Source: Anaerolineaceae bacterium UBA6133 (GTDB taxonomy: Bacteria > Chloroflexota > Anaerolineae > Anaerolineales > Anaerolineaceae). From it: a stretch of DNA of 52,942 nt. A model generated the notes under the pieces. It was not told the DNA's origin and ran no database searches. It saw nothing but the letters and a program-made list of their open reading frames with translations. The stretch spans positions 32,083 to 85,024 of the forward strand of contig DIVL01000053.1 of the NCBI GenBank assembly GCA_002435825.1, in the 5' to 3' direction. How positions within the stretch are numbered: position 1 is the first letter of the stretch; each line of letters starts with the position of its first letter. Of this stretch, positions 7,647 to 18,641 are shown one piece after another. Position numbers and translations under genes: made by a program.

Positions 7647-10064
7647 CTAAAGAATGGCAGGAAAGCGATTGGGGTCGCTCTCCCGCATGATTTCGTATGC
7701 CGCGTTAAAAATACTCTCCGCGTTGGGTTTGCTGTAATAATCGCCGTCGGTACCGTATGCCGGGCGGTGGTTGGCAGCGCTGAGCGTGTGCGGAGCAGAA
7801 TCCAGCCACTGGTAGCCGCCTTGCTTCTCCAGAACCTCCTGCATCATGTAGGCAGTGGTACCGCCGGGCATGTCCTCATCCACGAAAAGAACCCGTGAGG
7901 TCTTCTTGAGCGAGTCGACGATCATGTGATTTATGTCAAAAGGTAATAAGGTCTGAACGTCGATCAGCTCAACCTCAATGCCAACCTGGGCAAGTCTTTC
8001 CACTGCTTGCTGGGCGATGCGCACGGTGGCTCCGTAAGTCACCAGGGTTAGATCCTTTCCCTCTCTGAGAACTTCAGGCACACCAAGGGGAAGTTTGAAT
8101 TCGGCAATATTGTCCGGCAGGCGTTCCTTGAGGCGGTAGCCATTCAGCACCTCGACGACCAGGGCAGGATCATCGCCTTCAATGAGCGTGTTGTAGAAAC
8201 CTGCCGCCTGGGTCATGTTGCGTGGGACTGCCACGTGGATGCCCCGAATAAGGTTGATAATGCCAGCCATCGGCGAACCGGAGTGAAAGACGCCCTCAAG
8301 ACGATGACCGCGTGTGCGGATGATCACGGGAGCTTGTTGGCGACCAACCGTGCGCCAGCGCAAGTTGGAAAGGTCATCTGCCATTATTTGGAGCGCGTAA
8401 AGCAGATAATCGAGATATTGAATTTCAGCGATCGGGCGGAAACCGCGCAGGGCGAGACCTATTGCCTGACCAAGAATAGTGGCTTCGCGGATGCCAGTGT
8501 CAGACACGCGCAATGGACCATACTTCTCCTGCAGCCCGCGGAACGCCTGGTTGACATCGCCCAGGTTGCCAACATCTTCACCGAAGGCCACCATCAGGGG
8601 CTGGCGGGCAAGTATCTCGTCAAAGGTTTTGTTGAGCACTTCAAAGCCCATCAGGGTTGGGGAGTTTTCGCTGAATCTAGCCTCAATTGGTTTCACTTTT
8701 AGCGGTGATTTGGCAGAGTCCGAGAACAGGAACTTGTTATAGTAAGCCTGTTTTTCAGTTTCCAGGCTGGTCGAGAGATCCACCAGTGCTTTGCGCGGTT
8801 CGGTGGGGTGGTCTTTTGTTAGCACAAGCGCCTGGTGAATGGCGGAGGCGGCATCACTGAAGATGGGGTCTTGAACGCTGACAAGACGATTGTTGATGGC
8901 TTCAATTTCCTGTTTTTGGGCGGACGAGCCGGTAGCTAAATCGGCAAGTTTTTGTGAAGTTGTCTTGACAAACCCCTTGATGGGACCCTGGAAACTCTCC
9001 CATGCTCGCTTGCGGGCTTGTTCGACAGTCTTCTTGTCTTCAACCTCAAACTCGCTGAGCTGCTCGTCGTTGGCGACATTGTTATCGATTAGATACTGGC
9101 GGAATCGGCGCAGGCAGTCATTATCGTACTCCCACTCGAGGCGTTCTTTGGATTTGTAGCGTTCATGGGAACCGGAGGTGGAGTGACCCTGGGGTTGCGT
9201 GGCGTCTGTGACGTGAACCAGGGCGGGAATGTGATACTTGCGGGCTGTTTCAGCTGCTTCCTGGTAAGTCTGCAGCAGCGCAGGGTAATCCCATGCCTGA
9301 ACCTGGTAGAGGTCGTAGCCTCGGTCACACTGCTCGGCTGGGCAGGGAATACGTTGAAAACCTTCAAGAATGGCGTAAATATTTTCTTTCACCATCTGGA
9401 ATTCATTGGGTACCGAGATGCCATAGCCGTCATCGTAGACGCTAAGAATAGCCGGGGCGTGCAGCACGCCGATGGCATTGACCGTTTCCCAAAAGAGACC
9501 CTCAGAAGTTGAGGCATTGCCGATGCTGGTCCAGGTGATTTCGTTGCCATTGTGGCTGAAGTTATCGAATTCCTTAAGCTCCGCGTTTTTTCTATAGAGC
9601 ACTGATGCCTGAGCCAGACCGACAGCCCGGGGCATCTGGGCAGCGGTGGGTGCGATATCTGCGGATGAGTTGTAGCGATCGGTCTGCTTGAGCCAATTGC
9701 CTTCCGCATCGATCAACTGGGTGGAGAAATGCCCGTTCATGTTACGTCCGCCACTATTAGGGTCGAAATTCGGGTCAGCATGCGCGTAGAGTTGCGCGAA
9801 AAATTCCTCAAGCGTGAGCAAGTCAAGCGCCATCATCCAGGTTTGATCGCGATAATAGCCCGAACGCCAATCCCCTTTTCCAAAAGTGCGGGCGATTGCC
9901 AGTTGGGGGAGTTCCTTGCCGTCGCCAAAAATACCGAACTTGGCTTTGCCGGTCAGAACCTCACGGCGACCGATGATGGAAGCTTGTCTTGAGCGATAAC
10001 CGAGACGGTAGTCTGCGATCAGTTCCTCAGGTGATAAAGGTAGGTTTTGTTTTGAATTTTCCAT
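7647..10064 (-). CDS. 2-oxoacid dehydrogenase E1, alpha and beta subunits fused
   Basis: 805 residues in one chain. The N-terminal half is the thiamin-diphosphate-binding alpha part; the usual GDG...N motif appears as GNASTSEG (182-189) with Asn196, followed by DDGYGISVP (211-219). The C-terminal half, from about residue 465, is the transketolase-like beta part: GEDVGNLGDV, RVSDTGIREA and the pocket RTRGHRLEG. Such fused E1 proteins occur in Bacteroidota and Chloroflexota, mostly annotated as branched-chain 2-oxoacid or acetoin-type dehydrogenases. It decarboxylates a 2-oxoacid and acylates the lipoyl arm of the E2 encoded just downstream. AGGA precedes the ATG, and a good promoter lies 26 bp upstream. 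Confidence 0.9.
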   Translation of the reverse strand: MENSKQNLPLSPEELIADYRLGYRSRQASIIGRREVLTGKAKFGIFGDGKELPQLAIARTFGKGDWRSGYYRDQTWMMALDLLTLEEFFAQLYAHADPNFDPNSGGRNMNGHFSTQLIDAEGNWLKQTDRYNSSADIAPTAAQMPRAVGLAQASVLYRKNAELKEFDNFSHNGNEITWTSIGNASTSEGLFWETVNAIGVLHAPAILSVYDDGYGISVPNEFQMVKENIYAILEGFQRIPCPAEQCDRGYDLYQVQAWDYPALLQTYQEAAETARKYHIPALVHVTDATQPQGHSTSGSHERYKSKERLEWEYDNDCLRRFRQYLIDNNVANDEQLSEFEVEDKKTVEQARKRAWESFQGPIKGFVKTTSQKLADLATGSSAQKQEIEAINNRLVSVQDPIFSDAASAIHQALVLTKDHPTEPRKALVDLSTSLETEKQAYYNKFLFSDSAKSPLKVKPIEARFSENSPTLMGFEVLNKTFDEILARQPLMVAFGEDVGNLGDVNQAFRGLQEKYGPLRVSDTGIREATILGQAIGLALRGFRPIAEIQYLDYLLYALQIMADDLSNLRWRTVGRQQAPVIIRTRGHRLEGVFHSGSPMAGIINLIRGIHVAVPRNMTQAAGFYNTLIEGDDPALVVEVLNGYRLKERLPDNIAEFKLPLGVPEVLREGKDLTLVTYGATVRIAQQAVERLAQVGIEVELIDVQTLLPFDINHMIVDSLKKTSRVLFVDEDMPGGTTAYMMQEVLEKQGGYQWLDSAPHTLSAANHRPAYGTDGDYYSKPNAESIFNAAYEIMRESDPNRFPAIL

Positions 10065-10089
10065 AGCTTCCTATCCACGTTTTAATTCA

Positions 10090-10118
10090 ATTATAGGGAG
10101 CGAACGAGCGCATGGCAA
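10090..10118 (-). promoter_or_regulatory. Promoter of the E1-E2 operon
   Basis: On the minus strand TTGCCA (10113-10118) and a perfect TATAAT (10090-10095) are separated by exactly 17 bp. It lies immediately upstream of the E1 start at 10064. Confidence 0.75.
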
Positions 10119-10197
10119 AAAAATGTACAGGGAATGTAAAGGGAGTTTATGGTGAGGCTGCTGTTTTTCGGAAAGGTAACTTTCTGAGTCAAGGTGA

Positions 10198-11025
10198 TCA
10201 GCCTTTCACTGCGCCGCCGAGCATTCCCCGGATGAAGAAGCGTTGGAAGAGGATGTAAATCAGGATTGTCGGTAAGGCGACGATGATTGCCCCAGCTGCC
10301 ATCAAGGGAATGTTTGCCGTGTACTTTCCCTGGAAGAACGCCAGACCCACTGGCAAGGTGCGCAGGGCTTCGTTTTGCACAAGGACGAGGGCGAGCAGAA
10401 ACTCATTCCAGGTCCACATGAAAATAAGAACAACCAGCGTGGTTACGGCAGGTTTTGCGATTGGCCAGAGGATGTACCAAAGCGTCTGCCACCTGGAACA
10501 GCCATCAATGGTGGCTGCGTCAGTTAATTCCCTGGGAGTGTTCTCAAAAAAGGAGGACATCCACATCGTGCCAAAAGACACACTCAATCCAACCTGGGGC
10601 AGGATCAGCGCCCAGAGTGTGTCGGTAATTCCGATGGTGTCCATGAGATTGTAAAGAGGGATGATAACGGCTTCAAAGGGTACCATGTAACCGATGAGCA
10701 TGAGAGGATAGAGCCAATTCTTTCCCGGCAGGGGCAGAGCGCCAAAGGCGTAACCACTCAGCGTGGATAGAAATACACTGGAAATCACGACTGCAGTAGC
10801 GACGATGACACTGTTTTTGAAAAAGACATTGAAACGTCCCACCCGCCATGCCTGTTCAAAATTCTCGAGGCTCCAATCGCTTGGAAGCGAGAAAGGTCCC
10901 TCCATCACTTCGGTGCTGGTTTTGAAAGCACTGGTGAACATACCCCAGATAGGGACGAGCACCACGAGCATGAACACCACCAGGATGAGGTAACGGGGCA
11001 GGAGTTTCTTCCAGGGATATTTCAC
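10198..11025 (-). CDS. Sugar ABC transporter permease, MalG/LacG-like (CUT1)
   Basis: Inner-membrane permease of a carbohydrate importer. 275 residues with about six hydrophobic segments. The EAA loop that contacts the ATPase is seen as DAATIDGCSRWQ...LPI-type sequence in the C-terminal half. It begins with GTG; GTG and the upstream permease stop share the tetramer GTGA, implying translational coupling. It is the last gene of the binding protein-permease-permease operon. No ATPase gene follows, as is common for CUT1 systems that share a MsmX/UgpC-type ATPase encoded elsewhere. The substrate cannot be told. Confidence 0.9.
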   Translation of the reverse strand: MKYPWKKLLPRYLILVVFMLVVLVPIWGMFTSAFKTSTEVMEGPFSLPSDWSLENFEQAWRVGRFNVFFKNSVIVATAVVISSVFLSTLSGYAFGALPLPGKNWLYPLMLIGYMVPFEAVIIPLYNLMDTIGITDTLWALILPQVGLSVSFGTMWMSSFFENTPRELTDAATIDGCSRWQTLWYILWPIAKPAVTTLVVLIFMWTWNEFLLALVLVQNEALRTLPVGLAFFQGKYTANIPLMAAGAIIVALPTILIYILFQRFFIRGMLGGAVKG

Positions 11026-11927
11026 GCGCTCTCCTCAATCCCCTGTTGCTGAAAGCGGCGAATGAACAGCGAAATAATGAGAATGATCAGGGTCAGGACT
11101 GTTGCAATGGCAGCGGCATAGCCGATCCGATTATTGGTGAAGGCGGCACGATAGATAAGGAATCCGGTAACCATGGTCGACTCGCCAGGTCCACCTCGCG
11201 TGGTAGTGTAGACCAGGTCAAAAACGCGCAAGGCAGCAATGATGGTGGTCACCAGGGCGACAGCTATCTCGGAACGTAGTCCGGGAACGGTGATATGGAT
11301 GAACTGGCGAAAAGCATTTGCACCGTCCAGGCTGGCGGCTTCGTAATACTCATCCTGGATATGCTGCATCCCTGCCAGGAAAAGGACCATGCAGAAGCCG
11401 TATTGCACCCATGTGCCGATGCCGCCCACGGCAGGCAAAGCCCAGGTGAAATCGCCCAGCCAACTGATCGCGAAAACATCCAAGCCAATCTGACGGAGAA
11501 AGGTGTTGATGGGTCCGAAGGTTGGGTTGAACATCCAGCGCCAGATGACACCGACAACCACCATGCTGATTACCTGGGGCAGAAATAGCGCGGTGCGGAA
11601 GAAGGCAAAGCCCGGAATAGGACGGCGACTCAACAGGGAAGCCAAAAAGAGTCCGATCATGATCGGGATGATGCTGTAGAAAATGACGAAGATTAAGTTG
11701 TTGCCCAGGGCATTGTGAAATTTGGGGTCGGAGAAAAGCTCAACATAGTTGGCAATTCCGATCCATGTTTTGTTCTGGCTGAAGCCGTCCCACTGGTAGA
11801 AACTGCTGCGAATGGTTTCGAGAATTGGTAAGAAAGTAAAGAGGAGATATACCAACAAAGCCGGAAGGAGGTACCACCAACCCTTCCAGCGCGATTCTCC
11901 AGGGTACTTGTTCGTCACATTCGCCAT
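11022..11927 (-). CDS. Sugar ABC transporter permease, MalF/UgpA-like (CUT1)
   Basis: Membrane partner of the MalG-like permease. 301 residues, with a hydrophobic segment near the N-terminus (WYLLPALLVYLLF) and five further ones. The EAA motif reads EAASLDGANAFRQF followed by ITVPGL. It overlaps the next gene by 4 bp. It is separated from the binding-protein gene by a hairpin with a T tract, so it is probably expressed at a lower level than the binding protein. Confidence 0.9.
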   Translation of the reverse strand: MANVTNKYPGESRWKGWWYLLPALLVYLLFTFLPILETIRSSFYQWDGFSQNKTWIGIANYVELFSDPKFHNALGNNLIFVIFYSIIPIMIGLFLASLLSRRPIPGFAFFRTALFLPQVISMVVVGVIWRWMFNPTFGPINTFLRQIGLDVFAISWLGDFTWALPAVGGIGTWVQYGFCMVLFLAGMQHIQDEYYEAASLDGANAFRQFIHITVPGLRSEIAVALVTTIIAALRVFDLVYTTTRGGPGESTMVTGFLIYRAAFTNNRIGYAAAIATVLTLIILIISLFIRRFQQQGIEESA

Positions 11928-11933
11928 AGATAA

Positions 11934-11967
11934 ATGAAAAAGACCGGCACTTTTCGCACCGGTCTTT
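11934..11967 (-). terminator. Attenuating terminator between binding protein and permeases
   Basis: On the minus strand a 9-bp stem (11959-11967 with 11939-11947) is followed by TTTTT. It lies inside the operon between the binding-protein stop and the permease start. It would let some transcripts end after the binding protein, a usual way to make binding protein in excess. Confidence 0.7.
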
Positions 11968-11977
11968 GGACTTTAGA

Positions 11978-13312
11978 TTATTCGGATTTGGACTGCAGGT
12001 AAGCTCCGTAATCGGCTTCGACTGCTTCGGTGAAATTGGCTGGGGTTGAGATGCCGCCCAGCAGTTTCTGCAGTTCGGCAACCAGGATGTCGTAGAAGGT
12101 TGGGGTTGCCCAGTCGATGTAATGACCGACGGCATTGCCCTGGTTGATGGTGTTCCAGGCGTTGAGCGTGTCGCCGAAGAGATTCTTGGTGTCTATATTG
12201 CTGCCTTCGGGAAGCGCCATGGCCGGGAGCATACCAGCTTCAGCCCAGAGCTCCGCTGCACGGGGGCTGATCATCCAGTTGAGGTATTCGGCAGCGATAT
12301 CATGCTTTTCGGAGGTTTTACGAATGGCGAAGGGGATACCCACCCCACCGATAGCCATACCGGTTTTTCCCTCGTATGGGGGTAATAGGAAGAAACCGAA
12401 TTCCTGGTCAGTGTCGACCATCAGTTCAGGAGCGAGCCAGGAACCAGTAATGGTCATCGCGCCATTTCCGGCTTTGAAGAGATTGTTGCTGTCATCGTAA
12501 CCGATGCCAGGGAAACCATCGCTGAAATAGCCCGCGTTTGTCCAGTCCTGAAGGATCTGAGCAGCCTGGCGATTCTCGGGGATGTCAAAGCTGACGTTGT
12601 TGACGCCATAGGTGAGGTTGTTGATGTAATCCAGCGAGACCAGCAGGTGCTGGATGGCGCTGAATTCGTGAATGGCATTCCACCCATCCAGGGATCCAAA
12701 GGAGATAGGGGTAATATCTGCGGCTCTAATTTCGGCGAGCAAGGTTTCAAAACCTTCAAAGGTGGTGGGAATATCCCAGCCATTTTTCTTGAAAAGATCT
12801 TTGTTATAGAAAACACCAACTACTTCAGCGGTCGGGCTGACACCGTAAAGATTGCCTGTGCCGAAGGTTTTGCCGTCTTCAGTAAAGCTGTTGCGACTGG
12901 CAACGCTGGTAGAAAAGACCGTGCCCCAGTCATATTTTTCAAGATAGGAATTGAGCGGAAGCAGAAGCCCGGCTTCCACCAGTGCGCCCATATCGTTGCG
13001 CCCCTGATTTACCTGGGCTACGTCAGGACCATCGGCATTGGCGAGGGCAAGCTTGACCGTGGTCTGGAGATCGGCCAGCACTTTGACTTCACGCTGGATG
13101 CGAACGCCGGGGTGGGCAGCTTCGAACTCAGCGTTGAGGGTTTCGATGACCTTGCTCTCCTCATCCCGGTAGAACTGATCCCAAACCAACAGGACTTGTT
13201 CATCTGTACCAGCGACAGGGGCTTGATCGGTTGGTGAGGCGGGTTTAGCGCAAGCTGAAAGAAGGATCATTAGTGCAAGACTGATTGACAAAAAAATACT
13301 GCGTTTCTTCAT
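11978..13312 (-). CDS. Extracellular sugar-binding lipoprotein of a CUT1 ABC importer
   Basis: 444 residues. The N-terminus is a lipoprotein signal peptide: KKRS, a hydrophobic stretch, then lipobox LLSAC with Cys21. The remainder is a family 1 solute-binding fold: WDQFYRDEESKVIETLNAEF near the N-terminus, GPDVAQVNQGRND, VGVFYNKDLFKKNGWDIP, and GNGAMTITGSWL. It captures a sugar or oligosaccharide outside the cell and delivers it to the two permeases downstream. AGGAG precedes the ATG, and TATAAT on the minus strand (13357-13362) is a likely -10. The ligand is not predictable by eye. Confidence 0.92.
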   Translation of the reverse strand: MKKRSIFLSISLALMILLSACAKPASPTDQAPVAGTDEQVLLVWDQFYRDEESKVIETLNAEFEAAHPGVRIQREVKVLADLQTTVKLALANADGPDVAQVNQGRNDMGALVEAGLLLPLNSYLEKYDWGTVFSTSVASRNSFTEDGKTFGTGNLYGVSPTAEVVGVFYNKDLFKKNGWDIPTTFEGFETLLAEIRAADITPISFGSLDGWNAIHEFSAIQHLLVSLDYINNLTYGVNNVSFDIPENRQAAQILQDWTNAGYFSDGFPGIGYDDSNNLFKAGNGAMTITGSWLAPELMVDTDQEFGFFLLPPYEGKTGMAIGGVGIPFAIRKTSEKHDIAAEYLNWMISPRAAELWAEAGMLPAMALPEGSNIDTKNLFGDTLNAWNTINQGNAVGHYIDWATPTFYDILVAELQKLLGGISTPANFTEAVEADYGAYLQSKSE

Positions 13313-13356
13313 AGTTTTCTCCTAAAGTAAACAAAGGAATATCCTTATATAGAAAA

Positions 13357-13362
13357 ATTATA
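13357..13362 (-). promoter_or_regulatory. Likely -10 box of the sugar-importer operon
   Basis: Perfect TATAAT on the minus strand, 45 bp upstream of the binding-protein ATG. No consensus -35 at 16-18 bp, which suggests an activator-dependent promoter. Confidence 0.4.
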
Positions 13363-13438
13363 ACCCAGTTGAGAATGGTCTGCTCGCGCTGTCGAACCGG
13401 TTAGTAAAAAGTAGCGATGAGGGTCAAAGCAGGCTGGG

Positions 13439-13444
13439 TATAAT
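13439..13444 (+). promoter_or_regulatory. Likely -10 box of the fructose-bisphosphatase gene
   Basis: Perfect TATAAT 40 bp upstream of the ATG at 13484, divergent from the sugar-importer promoter. The -35 region is weak. Confidence 0.4.
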
Positions 13445-13483
13445 AAAGGAATATTGTGAATCCCTGGTTCAAAAAGGAGAGAA

Positions 13484-14512
13484 ATGACCATCGAAAAAAC
13501 TATGACGGAACTAAAACACATCTACAAAAGTTTATCCTGGCAATTACTGGAAGTTACAGAAAATGCTGCAATCGCTGCCGCCCGGGCCGCAGGTCAGGGC
13601 GATAAGAACCTGGCAGATGCAGCGGCGGTGGATGCCATGCGGACAGCACTCAATCGTATCCCGGGTGTATCCTGCAACATAAAAATCGGCGAGGGCGAAC
13701 GCGATGACGCCCCGATGTTGTTTATCGGTGAGAAACTTGGAGATGGGGATATCGGGATTGACATTGCAGTGGATCCGCTTGAAAACACTAACGCTACCGC
13801 CAATTTGAATTCAGGGGCGGTTTGTGTTTTGGCAGCCGCGCCATCGGGAGGATTAACCCAGGCTTCAGACACCTACATGGATAAACTATGTGTGGGGAGG
13901 GATGCGGCTGATTACGTGGATATTCGCCTGGCACCAGAAGAGAACGTCAGGCGTTTGGCGAAGGCCTTGAAACGGCGCGACAACCGTGAACTCACCATCA
14001 CGGTACTCGACCGTCCAAGAAACGAAGAATTGATCCAGAGGTTGCGATCTACTGGAGCAAGAGTGCGGTTGATCATGGACGGAGATTTGATGCCAAGCGT
14101 TTTCACCTGCTTTAAGGGAGCGGGGGTGCATGCGGTGATGGGTATTGGCGCGGCACCGGAAGGCGTTATTTCCGCAGCCGCAATTAAGCTATTGGGCGGC
14201 AAGATGCAAGCAATATGGAAACCAAAAAATGAAGCGGATAAAACGCGGTTAAAGGAAATGGGTATCAGACTGGGAGAAGTTTACACACAGGATGATCTGG
14301 CCTCAGGGAATAATCTGATTTTCTGCGCGACCGCAGTAACGCCAATCATGACAACCTCCAAAGCGGTTTTGGAAGGGGTCAGCTTCTTCCCGGGTGGGGC
14401 AAAGACAAGCAGCCTGGTGATCACAAGAGGTTTTATGAATTTTGTGCCAACCACCCACGTGCTGGATCCGCTGGTGTTTGAGGAAGAGAAAAGTGAGTTT
14501 CGTTTATACTAA
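13484..14512 (+). CDS. glpX: Fructose-1,6-bisphosphatase, class II (GlpX type)
   Basis: Hydrolyses fructose-1,6-bisphosphate in gluconeogenesis; a metal-dependent enzyme of the IMPase-like superfamily. 342 residues, close to the usual 320-335. Motifs seen are KIGEGERDDAPML (metal-binding Glu70 region), DIAVDPLENTN (94-103), LDRPRNEELI, the MDGDLMPS region and APEGVISAAA. In most members the metal motif is DPLEGT; here Gly is replaced by Asn101, and the later GIGGAPEG reads GIGAAPEG. GGAG lies 6 bp before the ATG at 13484, favouring it over the internal ATG at 13502. The gmd gene follows on the same strand. Confidence 0.9.
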   Translation: MTIEKTMTELKHIYKSLSWQLLEVTENAAIAAARAAGQGDKNLADAAAVDAMRTALNRIPGVSCNIKIGEGERDDAPMLFIGEKLGDGDIGIDIAVDPLENTNATANLNSGAVCVLAAAPSGGLTQASDTYMDKLCVGRDAADYVDIRLAPEENVRRLAKALKRRDNRELTITVLDRPRNEELIQRLRSTGARVRLIMDGDLMPSVFTCFKGAGVHAVMGIGAAPEGVISAAAIKLLGGKMQAIWKPKNEADKTRLKEMGIRLGEVYTQDDLASGNNLIFCATAVTPIMTTSKAVLEGVSFFPGGAKTSSLVITRGFMNFVPTTHVLDPLVFEEEKSEFRLY

Positions 14513-14535
14513 TCGCAGCTGCGGTATACTAACCG
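14505..14535. repeat. 20-bp-spaced direct repeat around a palindrome, upstream of gmd
   Basis: TATACTAATCG (14505-14515) and TATACTAACCG (14525-14535) are exactly 20 bp apart. Between them is the perfect palindrome CGCAGCTGCG (14514-14523). The second copy could act as a -10 box for gmd. Two helical turns apart, the repeats could also be a regulator site. Confidence 0.45.
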
Positions 14536-14559
14536 TTCAAAATTAGATCGAGGTAGCAC

Positions 14560-15630
14560 ATGAAGAAAGCAATCATTACCGGCATCACCGGGCAGGATGG
14601 ATCTTACCTGGCAGAACTACTGTTGACCAAGGGCTATGAAGTCCACGGTATCATCCGCAGGGCGAGTACGTTCAACACGAAACGCATCGACCACCTTTAC
14701 AAGGACCCTCACATTGTGGATGGCAGTGCAAGGCTGTTTTTGCATTATGGTGATATGGGTGCAACCGGAAGCCTGGGCGATGTAATTTACGATACCAAGC
14801 CAGAAGAAATCTATCACCTGGCAGCGCAAAGCCATGTGCGCGTATCGTTCGACATGCCAGAATATACGGCTGATGTGACGGGTTTGGGCACCACACGGAT
14901 GCTCGAGGCAGTACGCCGCCTTGGCAAAGGCACGCGCTTTTACCAGGCGTCAACCAGCGAATTGTTTGGTTCCGCCACGCCCCCTCAGTCTGAGGCAACT
15001 CCATTCCATCCCCAAAGCCCATACGCGGCCGCAAAGCTGTACGCTTATTGGATGGTTGAGAATTATCGGGATGGTTATGGCATGTACACCGTCAATGGGA
15101 TCCTGTTTAACCACGAGTCTCCCAGGCGCGGCGAAACTTTTGTCACCCGCAAAATTACGCGGGCATTGGCTGCGATCATTGCCGGCAGGCAGGATAAGCT
15201 CTTCCTGGGAAACCTGGACGCCAAACGCGACTGGGGCTACGCGCCTGAGTTTGTTGAGGCGATGCACATGTTGCTGCAACAGGACCAACCGGATGATTAC
15301 GTGATCGGAACGGGTGAATCGCATTCTGTCAGGGACTTCCTGGATGAAGCTTTTGGCTATGCGGATTTGGACTGGACGAGATACGTGGAAATCGATCCGC
15401 GCTACTTCCGCCCAACCGAAGTGGATTACCTGCTTGCTGATCCAACCAAAGCCAAAGAGAAGATCGGATGGTCGCCGAAAGTCAAGTTTTATGAACTTGT
15501 ACGTATCATGGTGGACGCGGATCTTGAACTGATGGGCTTGCCGCATCCGGGTGAAGGCAAGAAGATCATCAAGGAACGTTTTGAAGGTTGGCACCGCTGG
15601 GAAGACCAGGTGAAAACGATGGATAAATGA
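14560..15630 (+). CDS. gmd: GDP-mannose 4,6-dehydratase
   Basis: Converts GDP-D-mannose to GDP-4-keto-6-deoxy-mannose, the entry to GDP-fucose, GDP-rhamnose and related sugars of surface glycans. 356 residues. This is an extended SDR protein with the NADP motif TGITGQDG (7-14), the GDP-mannose dehydratase-specific RRAS.FNT.RIDHLY stretch, the catalytic TSE/YxxxK set (STSELFG; SPYAAAK) and the hallmark LFNHESPRRGETFVTRK. GAGGTAG precedes the ATG. No fcl or rmd gene lies next to it, so the final sugar is unknown. Confidence 0.95.
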   Translation: MKKAIITGITGQDGSYLAELLLTKGYEVHGIIRRASTFNTKRIDHLYKDPHIVDGSARLFLHYGDMGATGSLGDVIYDTKPEEIYHLAAQSHVRVSFDMPEYTADVTGLGTTRMLEAVRRLGKGTRFYQASTSELFGSATPPQSEATPFHPQSPYAAAKLYAYWMVENYRDGYGMYTVNGILFNHESPRRGETFVTRKITRALAAIIAGRQDKLFLGNLDAKRDWGYAPEFVEAMHMLLQQDQPDDYVIGTGESHSVRDFLDEAFGYADLDWTRYVEIDPRYFRPTEVDYLLADPTKAKEKIGWSPKVKFYELVRIMVDADLELMGLPHPGEGKKIIKERFEGWHRWEDQVKTMDK

Positions 15631-15654
15631 TCCATCGAGAATAAAATATGTTAG

Positions 15655-15897
15655 AATAAAAAAACGGAGTAGTAATCCCGGACTGCACTGACAGAGAAAG
15701 GCATACGTGTTGAGAATGCCAGCAGCAAGCAGAGGGGCGAAGTCGCCGCGAGAGAATGGCTGAAGAAACCTGAAAAGGGATTAGACCAGCCCGGGAGAGC
15801 CCGTTAGCGCTCAACCCAAGCGCGATCCAAACGGATCGAATTGAGGTGGTACCACGGAAGATAACTTTCGTCCTCAACGGGCGAAAGTTTTTATTTA
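15655..15897 (+). promoter_or_regulatory. Valine-specific T-box leader of valS
   Basis: The 285-bp gap before valS holds a T-box riboswitch. An AGTA-type element is at 15669-15674. The Stem I specifier region reads GAA-GTC, with the valine codon GTC at 15742-15744. The T-box itself (TTGAGGTGGTACCACGG, 15841-15857) carries the tRNA-end-binding bulge TGGT, whose last T matches discriminator A73. TTGAGG (15841-15846) can pair with CCTCAA (15872-15877) to form the antiterminator. Uncharged tRNA-Val should stabilise the antiterminator and switch on valS. The Stem I fold was worked out by hand; the T-box and terminator are clear. Confidence 0.88.
15863..15897 (+). terminator. Conditional terminator of the T-box leader
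   Basis: AACTTTCG (15863-15870) pairs with CGAAAGTT (15882-15889), followed by a T-rich run. The loop contains CCTCAA, which pairs with the T-box in the alternative antiterminator structure. Confidence 0.85.
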
Positions 15898-15915
15898 AGC
15901 AACGAGAGGTGTTGG

Positions 15916-18603
<2,688 letters not shown>

Positions 18604-18610
18604 AAAAGAG

Positions 18611-18641
18611 CCTCCCCGGGAATAAACCGGGGAGGTTTTTT
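18611..18641. terminator. Strong terminator after valS
   Basis: A 9-bp GC-rich stem (18611-18619 with 18627-18635) is followed by TTTTTT on the plus strand. On the minus strand the hairpin is followed by a shorter T-rich tail, so it may also end the convergent gene that stops at 18640. Confidence 0.9.

Noticed and set aside
6956..7690. 244-codon frame antisense to the E2 gene
   Set aside because: Ser/Thr-rich mirror of the E2 linker and lipoyl domain; not a real product.
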